This document shows, piece after piece, positions 15,495 through 22,935 of a stretch of DNA of 32,698 nucleotides. A program made the position numbers and the translations under genes. Under the pieces are notes generated by a model that saw only the letters and a program-made list of their open reading frames with translations, had not been told where the DNA came from and did not search any database. This DNA is from JBDTNQ01 sp039933635 (lineage in GTDB: Bacteria; Acidobacteriota; Vicinamibacteria; Vicinamibacterales; SCN-69-37), in assembly GCA_039933635.1 (NCBI GenBank), contig JBDTNQ010000040.1, positions 1-32,698 on the forward strand, written 5' to 3'. Every line of letters begins with the position of its first letter. Within the stretch, counting starts at the first letter, position 1.

Positions 15495-16345
15495 CCACGC
15501 CCGCCGGGATCGCTGAAATTCCCGGCCTGCACGAACGTGAGGCGGCCCTGTTCGACCGCCTTCGCGGATTTGCCTCGCTGATTGTCGCCTACAGCGGTGG
15601 CGTCGATTCGGCGTTTCTCGGCTGGGCCGCCAGACAGGTGCTCGGTGACCGCGTCCTGTGCGTCACCGCCGACAGCCCGAGCTATCCCGATCGCCATCGC
15701 CAGATGGCCCTCGACGTGGCCCGCATCTTCGAACTGCCCCACGAGATGGTGGGCACCGCGGAACTCGACAATCCCGAGTACCGCGCCAACGAACCGAACC
15801 GCTGCTACCACTGCAAGCACGAGCTCTACACACGGCTCACCGCGCTTGCCGCCGAGCGTGGGTTCGCGGCGGTGGCCGACGGCAGCAACGCCGACGATCG
15901 TGGGGACTACCGGCCCGGGCGGCGCGCGGCACGCGAGTTCGGCATCCTCAGTCCGCTCGACGAATCGGAGCTCACCAAGGACGACATCCGTGAGCTCTCA
16001 CGACGGGCCGGGCTGCCCACCTGGGACGAGCCGGCGTCAGCGTGCCTGTCGTCGCGCGTCCCGTACTTCTCCGAAGTGACCGAAGAGAAGCTCCGCGCAA
16101 TCGAAGCATCGGAAGCAGAATTGCGCGCGCTGGGGTTCCGGGTGCTCCGCGTCCGCCATCATGGTGACATTGCCCGCATCGAGGTGGCGCCCGAGGAGCT
16201 TCCGAAGCTTCTCGAGGCGACGATGGCCAGGGCCGTCGACACCGCCATCCGTCAGCACGGCTTCCGCCACGTCGCGGTCGACCTCAGGGGCTACCGGTTG
16301 GGCAGTCTCAACGAGGGCTTGAAGCTGAGGCCCGTCGAGGGTTGA
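15491..16345 (+). CDS. larE: LarE-type ATP-dependent sulfur transferase (PP-loop)
   Basis: A 284-residue protein of the LarE family, which activates a carboxylate with ATP and inserts sulfur into the nickel-pincer nucleotide precursor. The PP-loop SGGVDS is at 35-40. DYRPGRRAA (139-147) and VRHHGDIARIEV near 222 are typical LarE blocks. Three cysteines sit at the active-site positions: Cys105 and Cys108 (NRCYHCK) and Cys185 (PASACLSSR, equivalent to the sacrificial Cys176 of Lactobacillus LarE). The three-Cys set is the version reported to bind a [4Fe-4S] cluster and use external sulfide rather than destroying itself. No larB or larC is in the window. Its start overlaps the LysW-like gene, with GGGAGG just upstream. 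Confidence 0.85.
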   Translation: MTTPAGIAEIPGLHEREAALFDRLRGFASLIVAYSGGVDSAFLGWAARQVLGDRVLCVTADSPSYPDRHRQMALDVARIFELPHEMVGTAELDNPEYRANEPNRCYHCKHELYTRLTALAAERGFAAVADGSNADDRGDYRPGRRAAREFGILSPLDESELTKDDIRELSRRAGLPTWDEPASACLSSRVPYFSEVTEEKLRAIEASEAELRALGFRVLRVRHHGDIARIEVAPEELPKLLEATMARAVDTAIRQHGFRHVAVDLRGYRLGSLNEGLKLRPVEG

Positions 16346-16352
16346 AGGGCTA

Positions 16353-16374
16353 CCTCGGACCTGAAGGTCCGGGG
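16353..16374. repeat. Intergenic hairpin between convergent genes
   Basis: CCTCGGACC (16353-16361), a TGAA loop and GGTCCGGGG (16366-16374) form a 9-bp stem with one G-T pair. It lies between the ends of larE and the methyltransferase gene. No T-run follows on either strand, so it is not a classical terminator. It could be a palindromic repeat element or a message-end stabiliser. Confidence 0.5.
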
Positions 16375-16405
16375 CTCCAGGGACGTCCGCGACGATTCCT
16401 ACCGC

Positions 16406-17140
16406 TTATTTTCTTGCAACCGCCATGATCGACGTCCCGATCGGGAGATTGGTGACCCGCAGGAACGCAGCTTCGCCGGCGAGCATCCAATTCAACGCGT
16501 GATTGATCGGCGCGGGTGGGACGGTGAGGTCCGCTTCTGAGGCGTCCGAGGCCCGACCGGTGACGCGCTCGAGGGTACGGACCGCCAGGGCAGGCGGGAA
16601 GAGCGACATGTTCGTGAACGTCAGGCGCTCCACGTTGAAGCCGGCCCGTTCAAGCCGCCGCTTCAGCCGGCCGCGGGTGTAGCGCCGGACTTCGTTGGTG
16701 AGCGTCGAGTGCGAGCCGTGGAGGATATCCAGCGCGGCCACGTTCACGAGCGCCAGGCCGCCTGGCTTGAGCACACGCCACATTTCCCGCAACGCCATCG
16801 ACTCGCTGGCGTCGTCCAGACAATAGAGCACGTCAAAGGACGTCGCGAGATCGGCCGTGGCGTCCGCAAACGGGAGCGCCGTGACGCTCCCACGCACCAT
16901 CCGGCGTCCTCGTGCCCGGCCGACGGCAAGGCCCACGGGCGTGAGTTCGACGCCGACTGCGAATCCGAAGTGGCCAAGCCAGTCGAGATTGCGTCCTGTT
17001 CCCGCTCCGCAGTCGACGATGTGGCCGAGCCGCTGACCCTGGGTGGCTGCGCGGAGCAGTTGTTGCGCGTGGCGGCGCAGGCCTCGAAACCAGTAGTGGA
17101 CCTCTTCGGCCCTCGCGGTGGCCTCGAGCATGCGTTCCAT
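16406..17140 (-). CDS. Class I SAM-dependent methyltransferase
   Basis: A 244-residue protein with the methyltransferase-11-like fold. Motif I IVDCGAGTGR is at 41-50, followed by an acidic strand end (VGVELTPVG). The block GSVTALPFADATADLATSFD is motif II/III-like, and MALREMWRVLKPGGLALVNV is the classical post-motif segment. The C-terminal part (YTRGRLKRRLERAGFNVERL and further hydrophobic segments) resembles enzymes acting on lipids or small metabolites, but the substrate cannot be read. ATG at 17140 gives a normal N-terminus (MERMLEATARAEEVHYWFRG). Upstream in-frame extension into the Pal promoter region is unlikely. It is convergent with larE and divergent from pal. Confidence 0.85.
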   Translation of the reverse strand: MERMLEATARAEEVHYWFRGLRRHAQQLLRAATQGQRLGHIVDCGAGTGRNLDWLGHFGFAVGVELTPVGLAVGRARGRRMVRGSVTALPFADATADLATSFDVLYCLDDASESMALREMWRVLKPGGLALVNVAALDILHGSHSTLTNEVRRYTRGRLKRRLERAGFNVERLTFTNMSLFPPALAVRTLERVTGRASDASEADLTVPPAPINHALNWMLAGEAAFLRVTNLPIGTSIMAVARK

Positions 17141-17185
17141 TGCACAGGATTGTACGTTCGCGCGTGGGAAATGCGCGTGTTCTCG

Positions 17186-17213
17186 TTGACAGGTACACTT
17201 TGGGACCGATAAG
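17186..17213 (+). promoter_or_regulatory. Probable promoter of pal
   Basis: TTGACA (17186-17191) is followed after 16 bp by GATAAG (17208-17213). This leaves a leader of about 55 nt that ends in AAGGAGAATCTG before the ATG at 17274. The -35 is perfect; the -10 is a weaker match. Confidence 0.4.
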
Positions 17214-17273
17214 GTAGCCAACAACTCCCAATTCCCCAACGTCGACTGCCGGGATGGCCTCAAGGAGAATCTG

Positions 17274-17858
17274 ATGTCTGGACGCAGTTTCAAGAATTTG
17301 TCAGTCGTGGCGGTGTTGAGCCTGACTGCCATCGTGGGAGCTTGCGGTAAGAAGAAGCCGCCGGTTGTTCCAGCGCCGCCTCCGCCCGTGGTGGTTGTGC
17401 CTCCGACTCCTCCGCCTCCACCTCCACCACCACCACCCCCGCCGCCTCCGGCGCCGGCTCCGGTGCCGCCGACTGAAGCGGAGCTGTTCGCGCGGATGTC
17501 GCTCGAGCAGCTGAATGCACAGAAGCCGCTGGAGGACGTGTCCTTCGCCTACGACAAGGCGGATCTGAGCGAAGCGGCTCGCGGCGCGCTGCAGAAGGAC
17601 TCGGACTTCATGAAGAAGTGGACGTCGGTGCGCGTGACCGTCGAGGGACACGCCGACGCTCGTGGCACGAGCGAGTACAACCTGGCGCTCGGCGAACGCC
17701 GAGCGGCAGGTGTGCGTGACTTCCTCGTGAGCCTCGGCGTCGACATGGCGCGAATCAACGTGGTGAGCATGGGCGAGGAACAGCCCGTGTGCCGCGAAGA
17801 GAATGAGGCGTGCTTCTCACAGAATCGCCGCGGGCACTTCGTCATCACGGCGAAGTAA
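17274..17858 (+). CDS. pal: Peptidoglycan-associated lipoprotein (OmpA-type C-terminus)
   Basis: A 194-residue outer-membrane lipoprotein that ties the outer membrane to peptidoglycan. A signal peptide ends at lipobox VGAC with Cys24 as lipidated residue. Residues 29-66 are a proline-rich stalk (runs of up to 14 Pro) that could span the periplasm. Residues 85-194 form the OmpA/Pal domain: DVSFAYDKADLSEAARGAL, then VTVEGHADARGTSEYNLALG with the NxxLGxRRA block that contacts diaminopimelate, and a final GHFVIT. The domain also has two Cys (in EEQPVCREENEACF), often seen in such lipoproteins. The ribosome binding site AAGGAG is 7 bp upstream. No tolB or ybgF gene is adjacent. Confidence 0.92.
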   Translation: MSGRSFKNLSVVAVLSLTAIVGACGKKKPPVVPAPPPPVVVVPPTPPPPPPPPPPPPPPAPAPVPPTEAELFARMSLEQLNAQKPLEDVSFAYDKADLSEAARGALQKDSDFMKKWTSVRVTVEGHADARGTSEYNLALGERRAAGVRDFLVSLGVDMARINVVSMGEEQPVCREENEACFSQNRRGHFVITAK

Positions 17859-17873
17859 CGGCGAGAAGCCCTG

Positions 17874-17916
17874 GCGGAAGGGGAGCGGGCTTCGGCCCGC
17901 TCCCCTTCCGCTTTTT
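17874..17916 (+). terminator. Rho-independent terminator of pal with UUCG tetraloop
   Basis: A perfect 17-bp stem (17874-17890 with 17895-17911) is closed by the extra-stable TTCG loop (17891-17894) and followed by five T (17912-17916). It begins 16 bp after the pal stop. The T-run overlaps the antisense stop codon of pyrF (17915-17917). There is no T-run on the other side, so it serves mainly the plus strand. Confidence 0.93.
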
Positions 17917-18625
17917 AGGCCCCGGCCTCCCGCGCGATCGCCGCCGCCGCCGACCTCGGGCCGGCCGCGGCGGTGATCGGGCGCCCGACAACGAGATAGG
18001 AGGCGCCAGCCGCCATCGCGCCGGCTGGCGTCGACGTGCGCTGCTGGTCGTCCGGGCCCGCGGCGGCGCTGCCGCCGCGGATCCCGGGCGTCACGATCAG
18101 AAAGTCCGCGCCGCAGGCCTGTCGAATCGCGGCGATCTCCTGCGGCGAGGCAACGACCCCGTCGAGTCCGGCATCCTGCGTCATCCTGGCCAGTCGCACG
18201 ACCTGATCGGCCGGCGACGCCGTAACGCCCACCGCTGCAAGGGTCGCGGCATCGAGGCTGGTCAGTACCGTCACGGCAATCACGCGTGGCGCGGGTCGGG
18301 CCAGCGTGTCGGCCGTTTCATCGGCCGCGCGCCGCGCGGCCTCCATCATTGGCCGCCCTCCGGCCGCGTGCACGTTCACCATCCACACGCCCAGTCCCGC
18401 CGCGGCTCTGACCGCGCCGGCCACCGTGTTCGGGATGTCGTGGTACTTGAGATCGAGGAACACGCGGTCGCCACGCTCGACGAGCAGCTTCACGACGTCC
18501 GGTCCCTCAGCCGTGAAGAGTTGATGGCCGATCTTGTAGCCACCGACCGCACCGCGGAGCGCCTCGGTGAGGGTCGTCGCGTTCGCGGCGGAATCCACAT
18601 CCAGCGCCACGAGGACGGGATTCAC
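17915..18625 (-). CDS. pyrF: Orotidine-5'-phosphate decarboxylase
   Basis: A 236-residue TIM-barrel enzyme that decarboxylates OMP to UMP, the last step of the pathway. Family landmarks in order are LVALDVDSAANA (first strand with substrate Asp), GYKIGHQLFTAEG, FLDLKYHDIPNTVAGAV (the catalytic Lys and Asp array DxKxxD), VNVHAAGG, VTVLTSLD, FLIVTPGIRGG and ASYLVVGRPI, the phosphate grip. Length is normal for bacterial PyrF. The GTG start at 18625 overlaps the pyrD stop by 4 bp (GTGA), so translation is probably coupled. It is the last gene of pyrK-pyrD-pyrF. Confidence 0.93.
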   Translation of the reverse strand: MNPVLVALDVDSAANATTLTEALRGAVGGYKIGHQLFTAEGPDVVKLLVERGDRVFLDLKYHDIPNTVAGAVRAAAGLGVWMVNVHAAGGRPMMEAARRAADETADTLARPAPRVIAVTVLTSLDAATLAAVGVTASPADQVVRLARMTQDAGLDGVVASPQEIAAIRQACGADFLIVTPGIRGGSAAAGPDDQQRTSTPAGAMAAGASYLVVGRPITAAAGPRSAAAAIAREAGA

Positions 18626-19551
18626 GCGTGCTCCTTGCCTGGAATCTCCAGGCGGCCGACGAGATCGGCGACGCGCGCGATCGCGTGCCGTCGCATGTAG
18701 TCGGTGAGGCCGTTGATGAGCGTCGGCCAGATGAACGGATCGACGAAGTTGGCCGTGCCGACCTGCACGGCCGTCGCGCCGGCAATGATGAACTCCAGGG
18801 CGTCCGCGGTCGTCTGAATGCCGCCCATTCCGATGATGGGGATCTTCACGGCCTGCCGGCATTCCCAGACCATGCGCACGGCGATTGGTCGAATCGCCGG
18901 TCCGCTCAGGCCGCCCATCACGTTCGAGAGCTTCGGGCGCCGTGTTTCGACGTCGATGGCCATCGCGAGGAAGGTGTTCACGAGCGAGATGGCGTCGGCG
19001 CCGGCGTCTTCCGAGGCGCGCGCGAACGAGGATACGTCCGTCACGTTCGGGGTGAGTTTCGGAATGATGGGCAGCGACGTCACCTTCCGGATGGCGCTCA
19101 CGACGTCGTACGTGCCTGTGAGGCTGCAGCCGAACTGAATGCCGCCTTCTTTGATATTGGGGCACGAGATGTTGAGCTCGAGCGCCGCCACGCCTTCTGC
19201 GTCCGACAGGATGCGCGACACCTCGGCGTACTCGTCCAGCGTCGAGCCGCAGACGTTGACAACGACCGTGGCGCCAAGCCGGCGCAACTCCGGGAGGCGT
19301 TCGGCGACGAACCGCCGCACGCCGATGCCCTGGAGGCCGATGGCGTTGAGCATCCCGCCGGGTGTTTCGACGATGCGCGGTGGTGGGTGCCCTTCCCGTT
19401 CTTTCAGGAACAGTCCCTTGACGACGACGCCGCCGAGTGTCGAGAGGTCGAACGCGTCGGCGTACTCGAGGCCGTATCCGAAACAGCCCGAAGCCGCCAT
19501 GAACGGGTTGCGCAGGTCGAGCGATCCGATGCGAACGGAGAGATCAGCCAT
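18622..19551 (-). CDS. pyrD: Dihydroorotate dehydrogenase, class 1B catalytic subunit
   Basis: A 309-residue FMN enzyme oxidising dihydroorotate to orotate. It opens LSVRIGSLDLRNPFMAASGC and contains GVVVKGLFLKEREGHPPPR, ALELNISCPNIKEGG with the catalytic Cys (class 1 enzymes use Cys, class 2 use Ser), PIIPKLTPNV, and IIGMGGIQTTADALEFIIAG for FMN phosphate binding. The Cys and the adjoining PyrK gene mark the NAD-dependent class 1B type that works as PyrD2-PyrK2. ATG at 19551 shares one base with the pyrK stop (TGATG). The cytosolic location follows from the absence of a membrane helix. Confidence 0.94.
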   Translation of the reverse strand: MADLSVRIGSLDLRNPFMAASGCFGYGLEYADAFDLSTLGGVVVKGLFLKEREGHPPPRIVETPGGMLNAIGLQGIGVRRFVAERLPELRRLGATVVVNVCGSTLDEYAEVSRILSDAEGVAALELNISCPNIKEGGIQFGCSLTGTYDVVSAIRKVTSLPIIPKLTPNVTDVSSFARASEDAGADAISLVNTFLAMAIDVETRRPKLSNVMGGLSGPAIRPIAVRMVWECRQAVKIPIIGMGGIQTTADALEFIIAGATAVQVGTANFVDPFIWPTLINGLTDYMRRHAIARVADLVGRLEIPGKEHA

Positions 19552-20384
19552 CAGTGCCCCGTCGACGTCATGGCGTCCCACACAAGTGAATGCGCGTCGA
19601 ACACGGGACCTTCGATGCACGAACGAACGAAGTGGTGGCCGGCGCCCTGTTGCACGGGAACGACGCAGCTGTAGCAGCCACCCATGCCGCAGCCCATCAC
19701 CGGCTCCAGCGAGACGAACACCCGCCGCCCGCTGGCGGCGCCGACACCGGCCACCGCGCGCATCATCGGCGTCGGCCCGCAGGCATAGATCGTCAGGTTC
19801 GTGGATCCCGGTCCGCGGGCGGTCAGCTCGCGTTCGAGCGGCGCGGTCACCCGTCCTTTTTCGCCGCGACTGCCATCCTCCGTGGTCACGACGAGACGAA
19901 TGCCGAGCCGCGTGAAGAAGTCTTCGTAGTAGATGTCGCGTGCCGAACGCCCACCGTAGAACAACGTCGCGGACGTGCCGCGTTCCGCCAACGCCTCCGC
20001 GAGGCTGGCGAACGGCGCGAGGCCTACGCCACCGGCGACCATCCAGGCCTCCTCGGGCGGCGGCACTGGCACGAACGGGCGTCCAAGCGGACCGAGTACC
20101 GAGAGTCGTTCCCCCGCCGTGACGTCGTACAGCCGAGACGTGCCTGCACCGACGCGCTTGTTGAGGATGCTGAGACCGACGATCCGGCCTTCTGCGTCGC
20201 GCACGTGCTCGAAGATCGAGAACGGCCGGCGCAGCATCGGATCGAGGCCCTGCGCGCACCGCACCATCACGAACTGGCCCGGCGCCGCCATGTCCGCGAT
20301 TTGTGGCGCGCGGAACGTGACGACGTTGTAGTCCGGAGCCAGGCGCGTATTCGAAAGGATCTCCGCGAGGACGTCCACCGGCAT
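19551..20384 (-). CDS. pyrK: Dihydroorotate dehydrogenase electron-transfer subunit
   Basis: A 277-residue ferredoxin-reductase-like protein that passes electrons from PyrD to NAD+. It has the FAD-binding segment LRRPFSIF, a Rossmann NAD segment (MVAGGVGLAPFASLAEALAE, IYACGPTPMM), and a C-terminal [2Fe-2S] site CGMGGCYSC followed by a fourth Cys in HFVRSCIEGPVF. The start at 20384 (MPVDVLAEILSNTRLAP) fits the family. No good ribosome binding site precedes it, but TATACT lies 11-16 bp upstream on the minus strand, so the message may be nearly leaderless. It is the first gene of the pyrKDF unit and divergent from the phosphodiesterase-like gene. Confidence 0.92.
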   Translation of the reverse strand: MPVDVLAEILSNTRLAPDYNVVTFRAPQIADMAAPGQFVMVRCAQGLDPMLRRPFSIFEHVRDAEGRIVGLSILNKRVGAGTSRLYDVTAGERLSVLGPLGRPFVPVPPPEEAWMVAGGVGLAPFASLAEALAERGTSATLFYGGRSARDIYYEDFFTRLGIRLVVTTEDGSRGEKGRVTAPLERELTARGPGSTNLTIYACGPTPMMRAVAGVGAASGRRVFVSLEPVMGCGMGGCYSCVVPVQQGAGHHFVRSCIEGPVFDAHSLVWDAMTSTGH

Positions 20385-20489
20385 CGACTGGTCAGTATAT
20401 CGGACGGGTTGTCGGTCTCCAGTCGGACCCGAGAGCCCCAGGCCCTGCGTCCCGGGCCCCATGCCATAAGCCGCTATGATCACGTCCGC

Positions 20490-22232
20490 ATGCGTTATTT
20501 CCGCATGATGACGAACGCCATCGCCGGGGGCATCCTCGTGGCGGCGTACCTCACCGTGCTCGTCCTGCAGTTGAATCCCCGGATGCCACTGGTATCGGTG
20601 GCGGCGCTTCGGTGGGCAGGGGCCGTGCTGGCCTTCTACACGCCGTACGTCAGCGTCGGCCTGTTCCTCCTCCTGCTCTTTCGCGAGGTGATGGCCGGAC
20701 GCGCGCTGAGACCGGCGTGGCTGAGCGTGCGGGTCCTGGCGTGGCTCGGAGCATTCGGCGCTGGCGGCGCCGCGGCGATCACGTGGGCCAACCTGAATGC
20801 CGTCCGCGGCATGTTGACCGAAGCCGCCGCGATGCGCATGCGCGACGGGGCGTGGATCACGACCGGGTGCGCGGCGCTACTGCTGGTTATCGCGATTGCC
20901 CGCTACTCGTTCGCGCGAAAGGGGAGCCGCACTGCCGGTGTCCTGATGATCGTGACGATGGTCGCATCGGTCGCCGGCCCCCTCTGGGTGCGCGGCCCCG
21001 GCGAAACGCCCGTGCGGCCGCCGCACCGCTGGCTTGCGCCCGCGCACATTCCACAGGCGCCCCGCGTGCGGCTGTTGCTCTTCGACGGTGGGTCGCTCGG
21101 GTTCATCCGTCAGCGCGTCGCCGCGGGACAACTGTCTCATTTGGCCAGGCTGCTCGATCACGGCGCCGTGATGGATCTGGCGTCGATTCGGCCAACACAA
21201 GTCGCGCCGGTGTGGGTCGCTGCCGCCACGGGCAAGACCGCGGAACACACCGGCGTGCGCTCGAACGGCGTGTTTCGCGTGAACGACGCCGACGTCGACG
21301 TGATTGACGTCCTGCCCGACTACTGCCTTGCGCAAGGGCTGGTTGACCAGGGCTTCATTCGCGCGCTCGACGAAACTGCGGGTTCGCTGCAGGCCCGTCC
21401 TCTGTGGGACATCCTCGGCGACTACGGCCTCACCTCCGGCATCGTCAACTGGCCGCTCACGTATCCGGCCCACGCGTCACTCGGCTACGTGCTGAGCGAT
21501 CGCTTCGACGATGCAGCGACGTCGCCGCTGCGGCTGGCCGATGCGCGGTCGGGCGATCCCACGACGGCCGTCGACGTCGCACGCGAGATCTTCGACGCGT
21601 GGCAGGCGCGTCCGTGGCATGAAGTGCTCACCACGTTCTCCCGCGGCGAGGTGCAGCCGATCGAGGTCGATCGCGCGCGATGGGACCGCGCGTACGCCGA
21701 CACCGCTTCGTCGCTCGAGCAGCAGTTCGCGCTCCGCTTCTCCGCGATTCGCTACGAGGGGCTCGACGCGTTCGGCCACATCTATCTGAGACAGGCGCAG
21801 CCCGACTTGTTTGGCGACCCCCGTTGGGCGGCTCCGCAACGGCCGGTCCTCGATCGGTACTACGGGTATCTCGATGGCGAAGTGGGCAAGGCGATGCGGC
21901 TGATGGCGCCAGGCGATCTCCTCATCGTGATGTCCGGCTTCGGGATGGAGCCCGTGGCATTGTGGAAGCGTCTGCAGGCTCGTCTGCTCGGCGGGCCCGA
22001 GCTGAGCGGCCAGCACGAGTCGAGCCCCGATGGCTTCCTGATGGCCTATGGGACGAACGTGGCGTCTGGTCAATTCCCACGCGGATCGGTGACGGACCTT
22101 ACGCCGACCGTGCTGTATTACCTGGGTGTGCCGGTCGGCCGCGACATGGACGGGTTCGCGCGCACCGACCTCTTTCTCTCCACGTTCGCCATGGAGCATC
22201 CCGTCAAATACGTGGCCAGCCACGAGAAGTGA
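20490..22232 (+). CDS. Membrane-anchored type I phosphodiesterase/alkaline phosphatase-like protein
   Basis: A 580-residue protein. Residues 5-165 contain four to five transmembrane helices (GGILVAAYLTVLVLQL, YVSVGLFLLLLF, VLAWLGAFGAGGAAAI, CAALLLVIAIARYS, GVLMIVTMVASVAG). The rest is an extracytoplasmic domain of the type I phosphodiesterase/nucleotide pyrophosphatase superfamily. LLLFDGGSLGFIRQ lies where the first metal-binding Asp sits, PVWVAAATGKTAEHTGVRSN follows the core, and YEGLDAFGHIYLR and MSGFGMEP carry later metal-ligand positions. The usual Thr/Ser nucleophile block is not clear, so activity is uncertain. ATG at 20490 is preferred; longer in-frame extensions would run antisense through pyrK. 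It separates the two pyr units but shows no link to the pathway. Confidence 0.75.
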   Translation: MRYFRMMTNAIAGGILVAAYLTVLVLQLNPRMPLVSVAALRWAGAVLAFYTPYVSVGLFLLLLFREVMAGRALRPAWLSVRVLAWLGAFGAGGAAAITWANLNAVRGMLTEAAAMRMRDGAWITTGCAALLLVIAIARYSFARKGSRTAGVLMIVTMVASVAGPLWVRGPGETPVRPPHRWLAPAHIPQAPRVRLLLFDGGSLGFIRQRVAAGQLSHLARLLDHGAVMDLASIRPTQVAPVWVAAATGKTAEHTGVRSNGVFRVNDADVDVIDVLPDYCLAQGLVDQGFIRALDETAGSLQARPLWDILGDYGLTSGIVNWPLTYPAHASLGYVLSDRFDDAATSPLRLADARSGDPTTAVDVAREIFDAWQARPWHEVLTTFSRGEVQPIEVDRARWDRAYADTASSLEQQFALRFSAIRYEGLDAFGHIYLRQAQPDLFGDPRWAAPQRPVLDRYYGYLDGEVGKAMRLMAPGDLLIVMSGFGMEPVALWKRLQARLLGGPELSGQHESSPDGFLMAYGTNVASGQFPRGSVTDLTPTVLYYLGVPVGRDMDGFARTDLFLSTFAMEHPVKYVASHEK

Positions 22233-22255
22233 GCTACACTGGTCGGGCTCTTTAA

Positions 22256-22280
22256 CGCGACCCGAGAGGTCGCGAAGAGG
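22256..22280 (+). promoter_or_regulatory. PyrR-binding RNA hairpin in the pyrR leader
   Basis: CGCGACC (22256-22262), loop CGAGA and GGTCGCG (22268-22274) form a perfect 7-bp stem. The sequence CCGAGAGG within it fits the PyrR binding-loop pattern CNGNGAGG, and GAAGAGG follows at 22274-22280, as in known pyr leaders. TACACT at 22235-22240 could be the -10 box, which would start the RNA just before the hairpin. No T-run terminator follows. Control by PyrR is therefore more likely at translation of the leader ORF or pyrR than by classical attenuation. Confidence 0.65.
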
Positions 22281-22285
22281 TCTAC

Positions 22286-22417
22286 ATGCCTGATCATCCG
22301 TCCTCGCTCGCGGCCCTGTCCTGCCGCCGATCTGAATCCCTGATATTTCCGTTTCCAGTCGTGATGCCCGTGGCCTGCGTGTCGGGTCCGCGATGGAGGG
22401 TTGCATGCCCATCGTGA
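22286..22417 (+). CDS. Possible leader peptide (43 codons) overlapping the pyrR start
   Basis: ATG at 22286 follows AAGAGG by 5 bp, a reasonable ribosome binding site that is part of the PyrR-binding element. The frame (MPDHPSSLAALSCRRSES and on) ends with TGA at 22415-22417, 13 bp inside pyrR. Translation of this ORF would end on the pyrR start region, so it could couple PyrR binding to expression of pyrR-pyrB-pyrC. The peptide itself has no recognisable family and may be unconserved. Leader-peptide control of pyr operons is known in Thermus. Confidence 0.35.
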   Translation: MPDHPSSLAALSCRRSESLIFPFPVVMPVACVSGPRWRVACPS

Positions 22418-22935
22418 TGGACGCGGATCGCATCGCGCGCAGCATCACGCGCATCGCCCACGAGATTGTGGAGCGCAATCGCGGCGCCGAGAACCTGGCG
22501 CTCATTGGCGTCCGGGCGCGCGGTGTGCCCATTGCGGCCCGGCTGGCCGCGGACATCAAGGCCATCGCGGACGTCGACGTGCCCACCGGCGCGCTCGACA
22601 TCACGCTCTATCGCGACGACCTCATGCTGCATGCCGTCGGTCCGCAACCGGTGATTCGCCGCACAGAGATTGGCTTTTCGATCGACGATCGTCTGATTCT
22701 GCTGGTCGACGATGTGTTGTACACGGGCCGCACGACGCGGGCCGCGCTCGACGCGCTCATCGACTTCGGCCGGCCGCGCGCGATTCAGCTGGTGGTGCTG
22801 ATCGACCGCGGCCACCGTGAGCTGCCGATCAAGGCCGACTACGTCGGCCGGAACATCCCGACGTCGCGGCAGCAGAGCGTCCAGGTGCGGCTGAAGGAGA
22901 TTGATGGACGGGACGAAGTGGAGGTGGAAGGATGA
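22405..22935 (+). CDS. pyrR: Bifunctional pyr operon regulator / uracil phosphoribosyltransferase
   Basis: A 176-residue PRTase-fold protein that binds pyr leader RNA in response to UMP and also makes UMP from uracil and PRPP. It has MDADRIARSITRIAHEIVER, NLALIGVRARGVPIAARLA, the PRPP motif LILLVDDVLYTGRTTRAAL, and IQLVVLIDRGHRELPIKADYVG. The basic C-terminal segment VGRNIPTSRQQSVQVRLKE is typical of PyrR. ATG at 22405 is chosen because GGAGG lies 5-6 bp upstream; an in-frame ATG at 22393 lacks a site. It is the first gene of pyrR-pyrB-pyrC, overlapping pyrB by 4 bp, and the matching RNA hairpin is 120 bp upstream. Confidence 0.93.
   Translation: MPIVMDADRIARSITRIAHEIVERNRGAENLALIGVRARGVPIAARLAADIKAIADVDVPTGALDITLYRDDLMLHAVGPQPVIRRTEIGFSIDDRLILLVDDVLYTGRTTRAALDALIDFGRPRAIQLVVLIDRGHRELPIKADYVGRNIPTSRQQSVQVRLKEIDGRDEVEVEG

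Noticed and set aside
16353..16405. Rho-independent terminator between larE and the methyltransferase
   Set aside because: The hairpin is good but no T-run follows on either strand, so it was listed only as a hairpin repeat.
20385..20420. Sigma-70 promoter for pyrK
   Set aside because: TATACT is a plausible -10 on the minus strand, but no acceptable -35 stands 16-18 bp upstream.
19590..20489. In-frame N-terminal extension of the phosphodiesterase-like protein
   Set aside because: The 300 extra residues are antisense to pyrK, have low-complexity Arg-rich composition and no ribosome binding site. The first hydrophobic helix follows the ATG at 20490.
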